A DNA stretch of 63,183 bases from Methanoprimaticola sp047501175 (GCF_047501175.1 NZ_JBEQWH010000010.1:1-63183); one strand, 5' to 3'. Counted from the stretch's first letter, positions 1 to 7,653 are shown. Numbers and translations are program-made. Notes: generated by a model not told the origin, from the letters alone.

Positions 1-3
1 GGA

Positions 4-33
4 CCTTTCCGATTTCCTCCGAAAACGGAAAGG
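4..33 (+). repeat. Inverted repeat just before the ribosome-binding site of the first gene
   Basis: Arms CCTTTCCG (4-11) and CGGAAAGG (26-33) pair perfectly over 8 bp around a 14-nt loop. The right arm touches the Shine-Dalgarno sequence GGAGGTGA at 33-40. It could be an operator or an RNA hairpin that affects translation of the next gene. The function is inferred only from position. Confidence 0.5.
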
Positions 34-47
34 GAGGTGAGAAAGGA

Positions 48-482
48 ATGGCAAGCGATTGGGAGGAGCTCGAGTCCTGGTCCAAGGAGGACCTCATCAT
101 CGAGCTCATGCACATGCGCACGCTCTACTCGATGCTTCGCAGCGAGCAGGGCGATGACTGTAGGTGGCCCGAGATGGAAGTCAAGGCCGTTGAGGATGAT
201 GTGCATTGGGAACCGGGTCAATTGACGACGGATGCCTGGGCTGAGAGGATTGCGATCTATGCCGCAACACGTGCGATCGAGGACTTCTACGGATGCGACT
301 TGGTGGATTACGGTCTGACCGACGGCCAGGGATACGATGTCGTCGACAGGCTCCGTGCCGAGGGACGGCTCGTGCTTCCGCCCGGAGTGAAGTTCTACGA
401 TCCGGAGGAGTACCGATGTCCAGGCCGCGTGCCAAGAGGTCCGAGTCCGGCAGGAAGCCGGACCATGAGGCTGAGAGCGTAG
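48..482 (+). CDS. Hypothetical protein of the integrated element
   Basis: A 144-residue acidic, soluble protein that I do not recognise. The start at 48 is supported by a strong GGAGGTGA ribosome-binding site 8 nt upstream. The N-terminal 35 residues are amphipathic (EELESWSKEDLIIELMHM) and could be helical; the middle carries AWAERIAIYAATRAIEDFYG. Its last 22 codons overlap the next gene in another frame and look low-complexity and basic (PSPAGSRTMRLRA), so the conserved part may end near residue 122. It lies in an overlapping cluster that leads into the integrase, which suggests an accessory gene of a mobile element. Confidence 0.6.
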   Translation: MASDWEELESWSKEDLIIELMHMRTLYSMLRSEQGDDCRWPEMEVKAVEDDVHWEPGQLTTDAWAERIAIYAATRAIEDFYGCDLVDYGLTDGQGYDVVDRLRAEGRLVLPPGVKFYDPEEYRCPGRVPRGPSPAGSRTMRLRA

Positions 483-775
483 AGGTCAGGGCGGACATCA
501 TAGACAAACCCGATTATTTCCCTCGCTCCGGAGTTCACGGCGGCAACTGGTTCCGCGCAAAGGGCGATGTGGTGATCGAGGTCAATAGGTCCCTCCCCGG
601 GAAGGACAAGGATGTCCGTCCCGAGACGGGGACCGTCCTCGAAGGGGAGGATACCGAGGTCATCGTCACCGGTCGTCGTGTGGATAAGAAATCCGTCAAG
701 AAGAACGGCAAGGATATCGGTACTGCATCCGGCGGCGTCAGGATCTTCGGCAGACTCAGGAGGCGCAGGCGATGA
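416..775 (+). CDS. Hypothetical basic protein of the integrated element
   Basis: A 119-residue protein starting at 416, where GGAGGAG (403-409) gives the right spacing; a longer reading from 293 has no such support. The N-terminus is basic (MSRPRAKRSESGRKP), the middle is beta-rich (GDVVIEVNRSL, EDTEVIVTGRRV), and the C-terminus is very basic (FGRLRRRRR), compatible with nucleic-acid binding. No family is recognised. It overlaps the gene before by 67 nt and the gene after by an ATGA (772-775), so the three are probably co-translated. Confidence 0.55.
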   Translation: MSRPRAKRSESGRKPDHEAESVEVRADIIDKPDYFPRSGVHGGNWFRAKGDVVIEVNRSLPGKDKDVRPETGTVLEGEDTEVIVTGRRVDKKSVKKNGKDIGTASGGVRIFGRLRRRRR

Positions 776-966
776 ACTGCGAATCCTGCGGCGAATGCCT
801 GTTCCTGGAGTTCGATTCCTTCGACGGGATATGCTGCCTCTTCGACGAGTACATCAGCCAGATGCAGACCTGCCCGCTGGACGGTGATGCCCGATGTCCC
901 GTTATCCTTGGGATGAGTATGCCCAGCGCTATCTCGATTCCATGGTCGGGATCTGGTCCGATATGA
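772..966 (+). CDS. Small cysteine-rich protein, possible zinc binder, overlapping the integrase start
   Basis: A 64-residue reading frame whose start overlaps the previous stop (ATGA). The first 43 residues hold CESCGEC, GICCLF and two further cysteines (TCPL, RCPV), a spacing that suggests a small metal-binding knuckle. The remaining 23 residues overlap the integrase gene in another frame and are unremarkable. The arrangement suggests translational coupling to the integrase, possibly as a regulator, but no family is recognised. Confidence 0.5.
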   Translation: MNCESCGECLFLEFDSFDGICCLFDEYISQMQTCPLDGDARCPVILGMSMPSAISIPWSGSGPI

Positions 967-1943
967 CTCATAAGGGGGTCGCCCGCCGTCTCCGGAGGAT
1001 GGGATTGGACATACGTTCCGAGTTCGAGAGGAAGAAGATCTCTACGACATCCCCGAGGACGATGACACCTGATGACGTCCGTGTCCATCTGGTCTATCGC
1101 CGCAGTCTCGGTCAGACACCGTCCGAGTACTCGCATGAGCTGACATGTATGACGTCCTTCTTCGATTTCTGCGAGAACACTGCCGTTCGCGCGTGTCTCC
1201 GTAAGTATCCGGGCCTTCGTCCGGCAAGGGGTCTGGTAAGGCATCAGCCACTGGATGATGAAGATGTCTCTACGATCCTGGACCGCATGTCATCGGTTCC
1301 GCAGATCGAGGATTACAGGTTACTTCGCTCCTATGCGATGCTCGCTGTGTTCCTCGGATGCGGATGCAGGACTAAGGAGCTCCGCCTCATAGACCTCAGG
1401 GATCTCGATACGGACGAGTGGGTCCTCGAGATCGTCCATGTGAAGGGGGAGGCATCATACGGTTCCTCCCGGTCCGTTCCGGTTCCGCCTGTGTTCCGTC
1501 CGGTCCTGTCCGCGTATCTGAAGGCGCGTTCCGACAACTGTCCCGAAGGATCCATCGCGCTGTTCCCGTCGGTTCACCATTCCTTTGAGGGTCATCTCTC
1601 TGCGAACACCATCAGGAAGACCCTCGGATTCGCCCTCGACGACCTCGGGATAGACACTGATCCCCGCACTCTTCGCAGGACGTTCGGGCAGCAGTATCTC
1701 GATTCGGGGATAGATTCCATCGAGTCCGTCTCTGTCCTGATGGGACATTCCTCCACTTCGACCACCGAGCGTTATTACGCTCGCAGGAGGAACGAAAAGG
1801 CCATCGAGGCCGCTCGCAGGACATGGGCGGATGAAGAGGATTCCTCGAACACGTCTTCGACCGATCATGCGGAGGGGAACGAGCCAGTATATGGAAAAAA
1901 TTGTGAGAAAGTGCGGACGCCGGGATTCGAACCCGAGTTCTAA
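894..1943 (+). CDS. Tyrosine recombinase (phage-type integrase)
   Basis: A 349-residue integrase with an N-terminal SAM-like core-binding half and a C-terminal catalytic domain. The catalytic set is visible: Arg159 (GCGCRTKEL), Arg261 (TLRRTF, with Arg258 where His or Lys often sits), His285 (VLMGHSS) and Tyr294 (TTERYY). The last ten codons translate the 3-prime part of tRNA-Gly (RTPGFEPEF), and the stop lies inside the tRNA. The gene points at the tRNA with its element to the left, the usual arrangement for an element integrated at a tRNA 3-prime end. It should mediate integration and excision at that site. Confidence 0.93.
   Translation: MSRYPWDEYAQRYLDSMVGIWSDMTHKGVARRLRRMGLDIRSEFERKKISTTSPRTMTPDDVRVHLVYRRSLGQTPSEYSHELTCMTSFFDFCENTAVRACLRKYPGLRPARGLVRHQPLDDEDVSTILDRMSSVPQIEDYRLLRSYAMLAVFLGCGCRTKELRLIDLRDLDTDEWVLEIVHVKGEASYGSSRSVPVPPVFRPVLSAYLKARSDNCPEGSIALFPSVHHSFEGHLSANTIRKTLGFALDDLGIDTDPRTLRRTFGQQYLDSGIDSIESVSVLMGHSSTSTTERYYARRRNEKAIEAARRTWADEEDSSNTSSTDHAEGNEPVYGKNCEKVRTPGFEPEF
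1912..1943. other. Probable attachment site core: tRNA-Gly 3-prime end overlapped by the integrase gene
   Basis: The 3-prime 32 nt of tRNA-Gly (T-arm, acceptor strand and discriminator) coincide with the 3-prime end of the integrase gene. Integrases of this kind recombine at tRNA 3-prime halves and leave a direct repeat at the far end of the element. That second copy would lie left of position 1 and cannot be seen here. Confidence 0.65.
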
Positions 1944-1984
1944 CCTTGGCAAGGTTAAGTGATAACCAGCTACACCACGTCCAC
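1912..1984 (-). tRNA. tRNA-Gly (anticodon GCC)
   Basis: Read on the minus strand, the acceptor arm GTGGACG (1984-1978) pairs with CGTCCGC (1919-1913), including one G-U pair, with discriminator A at 1912. The anticodon stem TAACC/GGTTA closes the loop TTGCCAA, giving anticodon GCC. The T-arm TCGGG-TTCGAAT-CCCGG is intact, so integration has not destroyed the gene. CCA is not encoded. Confidence 0.95.
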
Positions 1985-2008
1985 ACGGGCAAAACTGGGA
2001 TTCTCTCC

Positions 2009-2021
2009 TTTCATATAAAGG
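2009..2021 (-). promoter_or_regulatory. TATA box of tRNA-Gly
   Basis: On the minus strand the sequence CCTTTATATGAAA is centred about 33 nt upstream of the mature tRNA 5-prime end, which suits an archaeal TATA box driving a short pre-tRNA leader. Confidence 0.65.
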
Positions 2022-2086
2022 TTATGGTTTTTCCGCTGTCCGGTGGAAAGCCTAGGACAGAGTCATGAGGGATACGTGAAACGACC

Positions 2087-2106
2087 GCTTATAAAGCTTT
2101 ATAAAA
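2087..2106 (+). promoter_or_regulatory. TATA element(s) of the DEAD-box helicase gene
   Basis: Two overlapping TATA-like stretches, GCTTATAAAG and CTTTATAAAAG, sit 73-92 nt before the helicase start. Initiation about 26 nt downstream of either would leave a leader of roughly 50-65 nt, unlike the many leaderless genes in this window. The leader includes GGATCAGTGATCC, a short palindrome (2164-2176) next to the start. Confidence 0.55.
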
Positions 2107-2178
2107 GAGAACCAGGTACGGCCAACCGAAGAAGGTTGTCTGAGTCAGTCTCAGGCAGGTTTCGGATCAGTGATCCGC

Positions 2179-3591
2179 ATGATTTCCAAATTCACAGACA
2201 TCGGCATCCCCGAGGATGTTGCAAAGGCCATGGACGACATGGGCTGGGAAGAGCCCACTCCCATCCAGGTCAACTCGGTGCCCCTCGGACTTCAGAACAT
2301 CGACATGTTTGCCCAGGCCCAGACCGGGACCGGGAAGACCGGTGCGTACGGCTCCATCATCCTCGGGACGATAGATTCCAAGCGCAAGGTCCCCTCGGCG
2401 ATCGTCCTCGTTCCTACGAGGGAGCTCGCCAACCAGGTCTCGACCGAACTCACGAAGCTCGCCAAATACTCCGGCCACAGGAGCATCCCCATATACGGTG
2501 GGGCATCCATCGAAGGACAGATCAAGAAGCTGGAGCAGGGGTGCGATATCGTCGCAGGCACGCCAGGTCGCGTGAGGGACATGATCACCAGGAAGGTCCT
2601 GAACCTCAGCGAGATCACCACCCTCGTCCTCGACGAGGCGGACCGCATGCTCGACATGGGGTTCGTCGACGACATCGAGTTCATCATGAGGGCGATGCCG
2701 TCGGAGCGCCACACCATGCTGTTCTCTGCTACCATGCAGGAGAACGTGAAGCAGCTGGCGTTCGATTACATGCGCAACCCCAAGGAGATCTCCGTCTCCC
2801 AGGACGAGGTCGTCCTGGACCTCACGAAGCAGTACTACATCTCGGTCGGCAGAAGGAACAAGTCCTGGGCTCTGTGCAGGATACTGGACCTCGACAAGCC
2901 CAAGGCCATCATATTCTGTCAGACCAAGAAGATGGTGGATGTCCTGGACGAGAGGCTGACAGACCTCAAGTACAAGGTCGAGGCGATCCACGGCGACATG
3001 CCCCAGAGCAAGAGGGAGAAGGTCATGTCGGATTTCAAGAACGACAAGACCGACATACTCATCGCCACCGATGTGGCGGCAAGGGGTCTGGACATCGACG
3101 ACATCACATACGTCGTGAACTACGACATGCCCGATGACATCGACACCTACATCCACAGGATAGGGAGGACCGGAAGGGCGGGACGCGAGGGTACCGCGGT
3201 ATCGTTCGTGACCTCCGAGGAGGAGCATCTCGTGAAGGAGTTCGAGATGCGCACCGGTATGGAGATCGTGAAGAGGGATGTCCCGGATGCGGAGCCCGGC
3301 TCCAAGGACACCATCAGGAAGGTCATAGACTACGATCAGATCTCCGATGTGTTCGGGATGTGCAAGTTCGAGATTAACCTCGGTAAGAAGGACGGTCTAA
3401 AGAAGGTCGGACTCGCGGACCTCATAATCAAGAACGCACGCATAAGGGACGTGTCTATCGGGAAGATCGAGCTCGGTTCCGAGTCATCCATTGTCGAGGT
3501 CCACAAGGATTTCGGGAACAGGATGACCATGGACCTCACCAAGACCAAGTACAACGGCAAACAGATCCGCGTCAGGGTCATTCAGGACTGA
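2179..3591 (+). CDS. DEAD-box ATP-dependent RNA helicase with DbpA-like C-terminal domain
   Basis: A 470-residue RNA helicase that unwinds or remodels RNA duplexes, probably in ribosome assembly or RNA turnover. In order: Q-motif region (PTPIQ, 26-30), motif I AQTGTGKT (47-54), PTREL (79-83), TPGR (128-131), DEAD (152-155), SAT (183-185), ARGLD (301-305) and HRIGRTGR (326-333). The last 70 or so residues look like the RNA-binding domain of the DeaD/DbpA group. The ATG at 2179 follows GTGAT (2170-2174) at good spacing and is preferred to a GTG at 2170. The gene ends at a strong terminator. Confidence 0.95.
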   Translation: MISKFTDIGIPEDVAKAMDDMGWEEPTPIQVNSVPLGLQNIDMFAQAQTGTGKTGAYGSIILGTIDSKRKVPSAIVLVPTRELANQVSTELTKLAKYSGHRSIPIYGGASIEGQIKKLEQGCDIVAGTPGRVRDMITRKVLNLSEITTLVLDEADRMLDMGFVDDIEFIMRAMPSERHTMLFSATMQENVKQLAFDYMRNPKEISVSQDEVVLDLTKQYYISVGRRNKSWALCRILDLDKPKAIIFCQTKKMVDVLDERLTDLKYKVEAIHGDMPQSKREKVMSDFKNDKTDILIATDVAARGLDIDDITYVVNYDMPDDIDTYIHRIGRTGRAGREGTAVSFVTSEEEHLVKEFEMRTGMEIVKRDVPDAEPGSKDTIRKVIDYDQISDVFGMCKFEINLGKKDGLKKVGLADLIIKNARIRDVSIGKIELGSESSIVEVHKDFGNRMTMDLTKTKYNGKQIRVRVIQD

Positions 3592-3600
3592 AACGGCTTC

Positions 3601-3631
3601 ATGCGGAACCATGTGGTTCCGCATATTTTTT
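3601..3631 (+). terminator. Terminator of the helicase gene
   Basis: Arms ATGCGGAACC and GGTTCCGCAT form a perfect 10-bp stem with loop ATGT (3601-3624), followed by a T-rich tail. Confidence 0.8.
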
Positions 3632-3942
3632 CACCAATATTGGATGAATCATCCAATTATTGTACATACTTGGATGCCGGTCCTTCGTATGCAATCATAA
3701 TTTCATGATAAACGATAAATATATCAGAAATTGTTTGTCATGTATAGGATTATTTTTCCATTTTAGGAAATTATTTTAATGAAACCTAATCCAACATTAG
3801 AAGATATATAGAATATATATTTATAGTAATCATCTAATTTTATCATAGATTTTAGATGAATGTCTAAACCCTAAATTGTGCTTCTACATTCTCGAAGTAT
3901 GTTATGCATTGTTTTATATAGTTGAAAAATCTGACACGAATC
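3632..3942 (+). promoter_or_regulatory. AT-rich intergenic region with repeated TTGGATGA/TTAGATGA boxes and an antitoxin promoter
   Basis: No gene is seen here. The stretch is far more AT-rich than its neighbours. It holds a 19-bp palindrome (3639-3657, arms ATTGGATGA and TCATCCAAT), another TTGGATG at 3669, and a spaced inverted repeat TCATCTAA (3830-3837) and TTAGATGA (3852-3859). The recurring box suggests several sites for one regulator. TATA box GTTTTATATAG (3911-3921) lies 26 nt before the antitoxin ATG at 3943. Phd/YefM proteins commonly bind palindromes in front of their own gene, so autoregulation is plausible. Confidence 0.55.
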
Positions 3943-4164
3943 ATGGCAACCTACAACGTTGATGGGGCCCAGGGCAGGATGAGCGAGCTGGTCGAGAGAT
4001 CTCTCTCCGGAGAGAAGATTACCATCTCCTCGAAGACCGGGAACGTTGTCATGGTGAGCGAGGAAGACTGGGACAGCCTGGTCGACGCCCTCAGCGTGAT
4101 GATGCTTCCCGAGGTCGTCGAGCGCGTGAAGATGCGCTATGCAGGTATGACCGGAGAAGTCTGA
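3943..4164 (+). CDS. Phd/YefM-family antitoxin, no toxin partner seen
   Basis: A 73-residue protein with the Phd/YefM N-terminal pattern: MATYNVDGAQGRMSELVERS, then GEKITISSKTGNVVMVSEEDWDSL. Family members bind their own promoter with the N-terminal half and neutralise a RelE/YoeB/Doc-type toxin with the C-terminal half. The ATG at 3943 lies where a leaderless start is expected from the TATA at 3915; a TTG at 3922 is less likely. No toxin gene follows: a terminator comes 8 nt after the stop. It may be an orphan or may act with a distant toxin. Confidence 0.8.
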   Translation: MATYNVDGAQGRMSELVERSLSGEKITISSKTGNVVMVSEEDWDSLVDALSVMMLPEVVERVKMRYAGMTGEV

Positions 4165-4171
4165 GAATAAC

Positions 4172-4188
4172 GCCGTCCCCGAGACGGC
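4172..4188 (+). terminator. Hairpin terminator after the antitoxin gene
   Basis: GCCGTC and GACGGC form a 6-bp stem with loop CCCGA, followed after AAACCA by TTTCTT. Confidence 0.6.
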
Positions 4189-4532
4189 AAACCATTTCTT
4201 CTGTTTCAACACCCTGTGGGGCTCCCCACGCTCCACAGGAACCCATTGTATCATGCATTTCCATGGGTCATTCCCATTATATGATGCCCATGAGAATGAT
4301 GGGAGATGTGGATCCACGACGCCATACGAATGACAATGACGTCCGTCCCGGTGCACAAGGTCGATTTATATCTGTCTCTCCACCCAAAAAACTGTTAGAA
4401 AGATATGTCGCACCATTCAAATAGCCGAGAGTGCAAGCCGCACGTCGAAGACGCTGGGAGTCAATCTCGGAGCGCCTCCAAGATGCCGGTCCGCCGGAGC
4501 TATTCCGACCACGGTCAAAGAAGGTATGCGAC
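4189..4532. other. Intergenic region with nested hairpins and a TATA-like element
   Basis: No convincing gene. Positions 4211-4240 can fold as nested hairpins (CCTGTGG with CCACAGG; GTGGGG with CCCCAC). A TATA-like CGATTTATATC (4362-4372) could start a plus-strand transcript near 4396 that reads into the small gene at 4533. A structured RNA cannot be excluded. Confidence 0.35.
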
Positions 4533-4649
4533 ATGGCAATGAAGGAGAAGCACGTCGAAACGAAGAGGGAAAGGGAAGAGAAGCGCAAGGAACGGAAGAA
4601 CGCCCGTGAGAAGAGGCACGAGGCGCGCTCCACATCCGGGTCCGTCTGA
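4533..4649 (+). CDS. Possible 38-residue highly charged small protein
   Basis: The reading frame encodes a Lys/Arg/Glu-rich helical peptide (starts MAMKEKHVETKREREE). It has a weak ribosome-binding-like AAGGT at 4521-4525, and a TATA-like element 160 nt upstream could transcribe it. It is followed by a GC-rich hairpin (4660-4676, GCCGCCGG/CCGGCGGC). Composition bias alone can produce such frames, so this is tentative. No family is recognised. Confidence 0.35.
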   Translation: MAMKEKHVETKREREEKRKERKNAREKRHEARSTSGSV

Positions 4650-4709
4650 ACCTTTCGGGGCCGCCGGTCCGGCGGCTCCGCAAAACCTTAATGTATATTA
4701 TGTTGGAAG

Positions 4710-4729
4710 ATGCCCCCTTCCGGGGGCAT
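4710..4729 (-). terminator. Terminator downstream of thrS
   Basis: ATGCCCCC and GGGGGCAT form an 8-bp stem with a 4-nt loop 10 nt past the thrS stop; on the minus strand it is followed by CTTCC. Confidence 0.55.
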
Positions 4730-4738
4730 GGTTTCAGA

Positions 4739-6493
4739 TCACTCCCTGCGAGCGATCTCCTTGAGGACCTGACCCACGAAGATCTCGACAGGGACCTGTC
4801 CGAGGTCCTTCCCGTCCCTGGTCCTGACCGTGACGATGTTCCCGTTCTCGGTCTCCTTCTCTCCGAGGACGAGCATGTACGGGACCTTCTGGAGCTGGGC
4901 CTGACGGATCTTGTATCCGATCTTCTCGTCGCTGTTGTCCAGCTTCGCCCTGATCCCGGAGTCCTTCAGCCTCTCGAAGACCTCCTGGGCGTATGCGAAC
5001 GATTTCTCCGAGACGGAGAGGACCTTCACCTGGACCGGTGCGAGCCAGGTGGGGAACTTGCCGGCATAGTGCTCTATGAGGATCCCCATGAACCTCTCGA
5101 TGGATCCGAAGATCACACGGTGGACCATGACGGGTCTGTGCTTGGCCCCGTCCGCCCCGGTGTACTCGAGGTCGAACCTCTGGGGCATCTGGAAGTCCAG
5201 CTGGATGGTCCCGCACTGCCACGTCCTTCCAAGGGAGTCCTCCAGGTGGAAATCGATCTTGGGGCCGTAGAACGCCCCATCCCCCTCGTTGACCGCGTAC
5301 TCGAGGTTCATCGCACCGAGCGCGTTCCTCAGGGCATTGGTCGCGGTCTCCCATTCCTCGTCGGATCCCATGGAGTCCTCGGGACGGGTGGACAGCTCCA
5401 CATGGTACTTGAACCCGAACTGGGAGTAGACCTCGTCGATCAGACGCACGACACCCTCGATCTCCGATTCGATCATGTCGGGGGTCATGTAGATGTGGGC
5501 ATCGTCCTGGGTGAAGCATCTCACACGGAAGAGGCCGTGGAGGGTCCCGGACTTCTCATGCCTGTGGACGAGTCCGAGCTCCCCGAGCCTTATGGGCAGG
5601 TCCCTGTAGGACCTGGGCTCGGTCCTGTAGACTATGGTCGAACCGGGACAGTTCATGGGCTTGACACAATAGATCTCATCGTCTATCGTGGTGGTGTACA
5701 TGTTGTCCTTGTAGTGGTCCCAGTGGCCGGACTGGAGCCAGAGCGCCTGGTTGAGGATCAGGGGGGTGTTGATCTCCTGGTACCCGTCCCTGGTGTGCAG
5801 CTCCCTCCAGTAGTCGATGAGCGTGTTCTTCAGTATGACCCCGTTGGGCAGGAAGAACGGGAACCCGGGCCCCTCCTCGACGATCGAGAAGATGCCGAGC
5901 TCCTTGCCCAGCTTGCGGTGGTCCCTCTTCCTGGCCTCCTCCAGCATGGTGAGGTACTTCTCGAGGTCCTCCTTGCTCTCCCATGCGGTACCATAGATGC
6001 GGGAGAGCATCTTGTTGTGCTCGTCCCCGCGCCAGTACGCTCCGGCGAGGGAGGTGAGCTTGAACGCCTTGACGGCCTTGGTGTAGAGGGCATGGGGCCC
6101 TGCGCAGAGGTCCACGAACTCGCCCTGTTTGTAGAAGCTGATGGGCGCGTCCTCCGGAAGGTCCTCCACGAGCATGACCTTGTAGTCCTCTCCCTTCGAC
6201 TTCAGGAAATCGATGGCCTCCTGCCTCGGCAGGGTGTAGGTCTCGATCTTGAGGTTCTCCTTGACGATCTTCTTCATCTCGGCCTCGAGCTTCTCGAGGT
6301 CCTCGGGCGAGAATCCGCCCTCCTTGTCGAAATCGTAGTAGAACCCGTCGTCGATGGCAGGGCCGATGGCCAGCTTGGTCCCTGGATACAGCCTCTGGAC
6401 CGCTTGGGCCAGCACATGGGAGGCGGTGTGTCTGATTATGGGGAGGACATCCTCGGCCTCCTTCACGGATCCGTCCGAATAGAGCGCTTTCAT
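4739..6493 (-). CDS. thrS: Threonyl-tRNA synthetase, bacterial-type without TGS domain
   Basis: A 584-residue class II enzyme that charges tRNA-Thr. It opens directly with the N2 editing domain (HTASH at 22-26, later DLCAGPH) and so lacks the N-terminal TGS domain of most bacterial enzymes (about 640 residues). The catalytic core shows the zinc ligands Cys (KPMNCPGS), His (TQDDAHIY) and His (VMVHRVI), motif 2 RHEKSGTLHGLFRVR, and a C-terminal anticodon domain. The ATG at 6493 is chosen because GGAGATGA lies 5 nt before it; the ATG at 6502 overlaps that site. The N2-type editing domain differs from the DTD-like domain of most archaeal ThrRS, which suggests acquisition from bacteria. Confidence 0.95.
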   Translation of the reverse strand: MKALYSDGSVKEAEDVLPIIRHTASHVLAQAVQRLYPGTKLAIGPAIDDGFYYDFDKEGGFSPEDLEKLEAEMKKIVKENLKIETYTLPRQEAIDFLKSKGEDYKVMLVEDLPEDAPISFYKQGEFVDLCAGPHALYTKAVKAFKLTSLAGAYWRGDEHNKMLSRIYGTAWESKEDLEKYLTMLEEARKRDHRKLGKELGIFSIVEEGPGFPFFLPNGVILKNTLIDYWRELHTRDGYQEINTPLILNQALWLQSGHWDHYKDNMYTTTIDDEIYCVKPMNCPGSTIVYRTEPRSYRDLPIRLGELGLVHRHEKSGTLHGLFRVRCFTQDDAHIYMTPDMIESEIEGVVRLIDEVYSQFGFKYHVELSTRPEDSMGSDEEWETATNALRNALGAMNLEYAVNEGDGAFYGPKIDFHLEDSLGRTWQCGTIQLDFQMPQRFDLEYTGADGAKHRPVMVHRVIFGSIERFMGILIEHYAGKFPTWLAPVQVKVLSVSEKSFAYAQEVFERLKDSGIRAKLDNSDEKIGYKIRQAQLQKVPYMLVLGEKETENGNIVTVRTRDGKDLGQVPVEIFVGQVLKEIARRE

Positions 6494-6523
6494 GTGATTC
6501 ATCTCCGGCCCCGTGAGGAAGAC

Positions 6524-6590
6524 CCCGGGCCTTAACAGTCCCGGGTATTGTTCGACCTTCTTATACTATGCGCGTGCACACGCACAATGT
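6524..6590 (-). promoter_or_regulatory. thrS promoter region with near-palindrome and leader hairpin
   Basis: On the minus strand, a TATA-like TAGTATAAG (about 6569-6560) is preceded by the near-palindrome TGCGTGTGCACGCGCA (6584-6569). The plus-strand 11-mer ATGCGCGTGCA (6568-6578) recurs upstream of hisS. The short leader contains CCCGGG at 6540-6545 and 6524-6529, able to pair as a 6-bp hairpin before the ribosome-binding site. Confidence 0.45.
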
Positions 6591-6598
6591 TCCCGCCG

Positions 6599-7570
6599 TT
6601 ACAATCGACGACGGACCTTCTTGGATGCCTTCCTCGGCTTCTTCACCTCGCCTTGGGAGAACATGATGTCCGTGTAGTCCGCGACATGTCCCATCATGGC
6701 GTCCGGGTCGCACGCGAGCGCGGCATCGAACGCCATATCTATGGACGTGTGCGCCGCAGCCAGGTCCACCCCGGCGCGGTTCCTGCCTATCTTGACCAGT
6801 GCCTTCCTTCCGCCGGCTTCGTCGATCTTCCTGATGATCAGGACGGCCGTGTTGGCCATCAGCATCGACATGAAGCGGTCGACACGGTACGGGTCGTCGG
6901 GGTCGGCCCCGTTGTCGTTGGCCCGGATCCCCAGGACGTCGTTGAGGCGTCCCACGATGTCGAATACGTTGGCGATGGATTCCAGGACCGCAATCGGGTC
7001 CGTCTCCGAGGACATGAACTCGCGGGTGAGGTTGAATAACGTGCGGAGGTAGCAGCGGGCCTCGTCCTCCGTCTCGCAGATCTCGATGAGAGGCGCCATC
7101 TGCATCACGCCGATCTGGTAGAACGTCCCGAAGGTGGACTCTCCGGAGCCCTCGTCCACGAGGTCTATCAGCGTCTTGCATCCGCCTGCGTATCCTCCCG
7201 ATTCCATGGAGTCTATCTGTGTCATGAACCAACTCATCGTCGCATCCCTGAGGTGCATGCGGAGCTCGTCCAGCTCATCCGAGCCCAGACCCGTGCCGAG
7301 TATCTCCGAGAACAGGGGAGCGGCGGCACCCGGGCCATCGGCATCCAGGGTCCCGACTATCTGCTGGTACTTCTTGTGCCAGACCTTCCCGTTGGTGACG
7401 GACTCGTCCTCCAGGGCGTCCTCCAGAATCTTTCTCAGGCCCAACGGGAGCTTCTTGGAATCGGATGCGTCCACCTCGGCACCGCAGTACATGCAGTATC
7501 CGATGCCGTTGCGCTCGTCCATCAGTATGCACTCGCCGCAGTCTTGACAGGTTGTTTTAATGAATGTCAT
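6599..7570 (-). CDS. Hypothetical protein with N-terminal zinc ribbon
   Basis: A 323-residue soluble protein. The N-terminus holds CQDCGEC and YCMYCGAE, two cysteine pairs typical of a zinc ribbon. The remainder is helical (for example RKILEDALEDESV and IGVMQMAPLIEICETEDEARCYL), and the C-terminus is very basic (KKPRKASKKVRRRL). The ATG at 7570 follows GGAGGTG at good spacing and is preferred to the TTG at 7576; a TATA-like element lies near 7615. It is divergent from tRNA-His. The family is not recognised; the ribbon and basic tail hint at nucleic-acid contact. Confidence 0.75.
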   Translation of the reverse strand: MTFIKTTCQDCGECILMDERNGIGYCMYCGAEVDASDSKKLPLGLRKILEDALEDESVTNGKVWHKKYQQIVGTLDADGPGAAAPLFSEILGTGLGSDELDELRMHLRDATMSWFMTQIDSMESGGYAGGCKTLIDLVDEGSGESTFGTFYQIGVMQMAPLIEICETEDEARCYLRTLFNLTREFMSSETDPIAVLESIANVFDIVGRLNDVLGIRANDNGADPDDPYRVDRFMSMLMANTAVLIIRKIDEAGGRKALVKIGRNRAGVDLAAAHTSIDMAFDAALACDPDAMMGHVADYTDIMFSQGEVKKPRKASKKVRRRL

Positions 7571-7653
7571 GCCCAAGCACCTCCGTCACGGCCGCCACAC
7601 GACTCCTTCGATTATAACCATGAGCATTGTTCCCAGGTGTGGTCATTCCAAAT

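Noticed and set aside
2043..3137. A long plus-strand frame overlapping the first helicase gene
   Set aside because: It is an Arg/His-rich out-of-frame reading of the DEAD-box helicase.
3632..3942. The AT-rich island as a replication origin
   Set aside because: No Orc1/Cdc6 gene is nearby and the boxes do not resemble known origin recognition boxes; an antitoxin operator region is simpler.
3871..4254. A minus-strand frame overlapping the antitoxin, with a TATA-like CATATAATG about 26 nt before an ATG at 4254
   Set aside because: It is fully antisense to a convincing Phd/YefM gene and the sequence has no recognisable protein features; the TATA spacing is probably coincidence, although an antisense transcript is possible.
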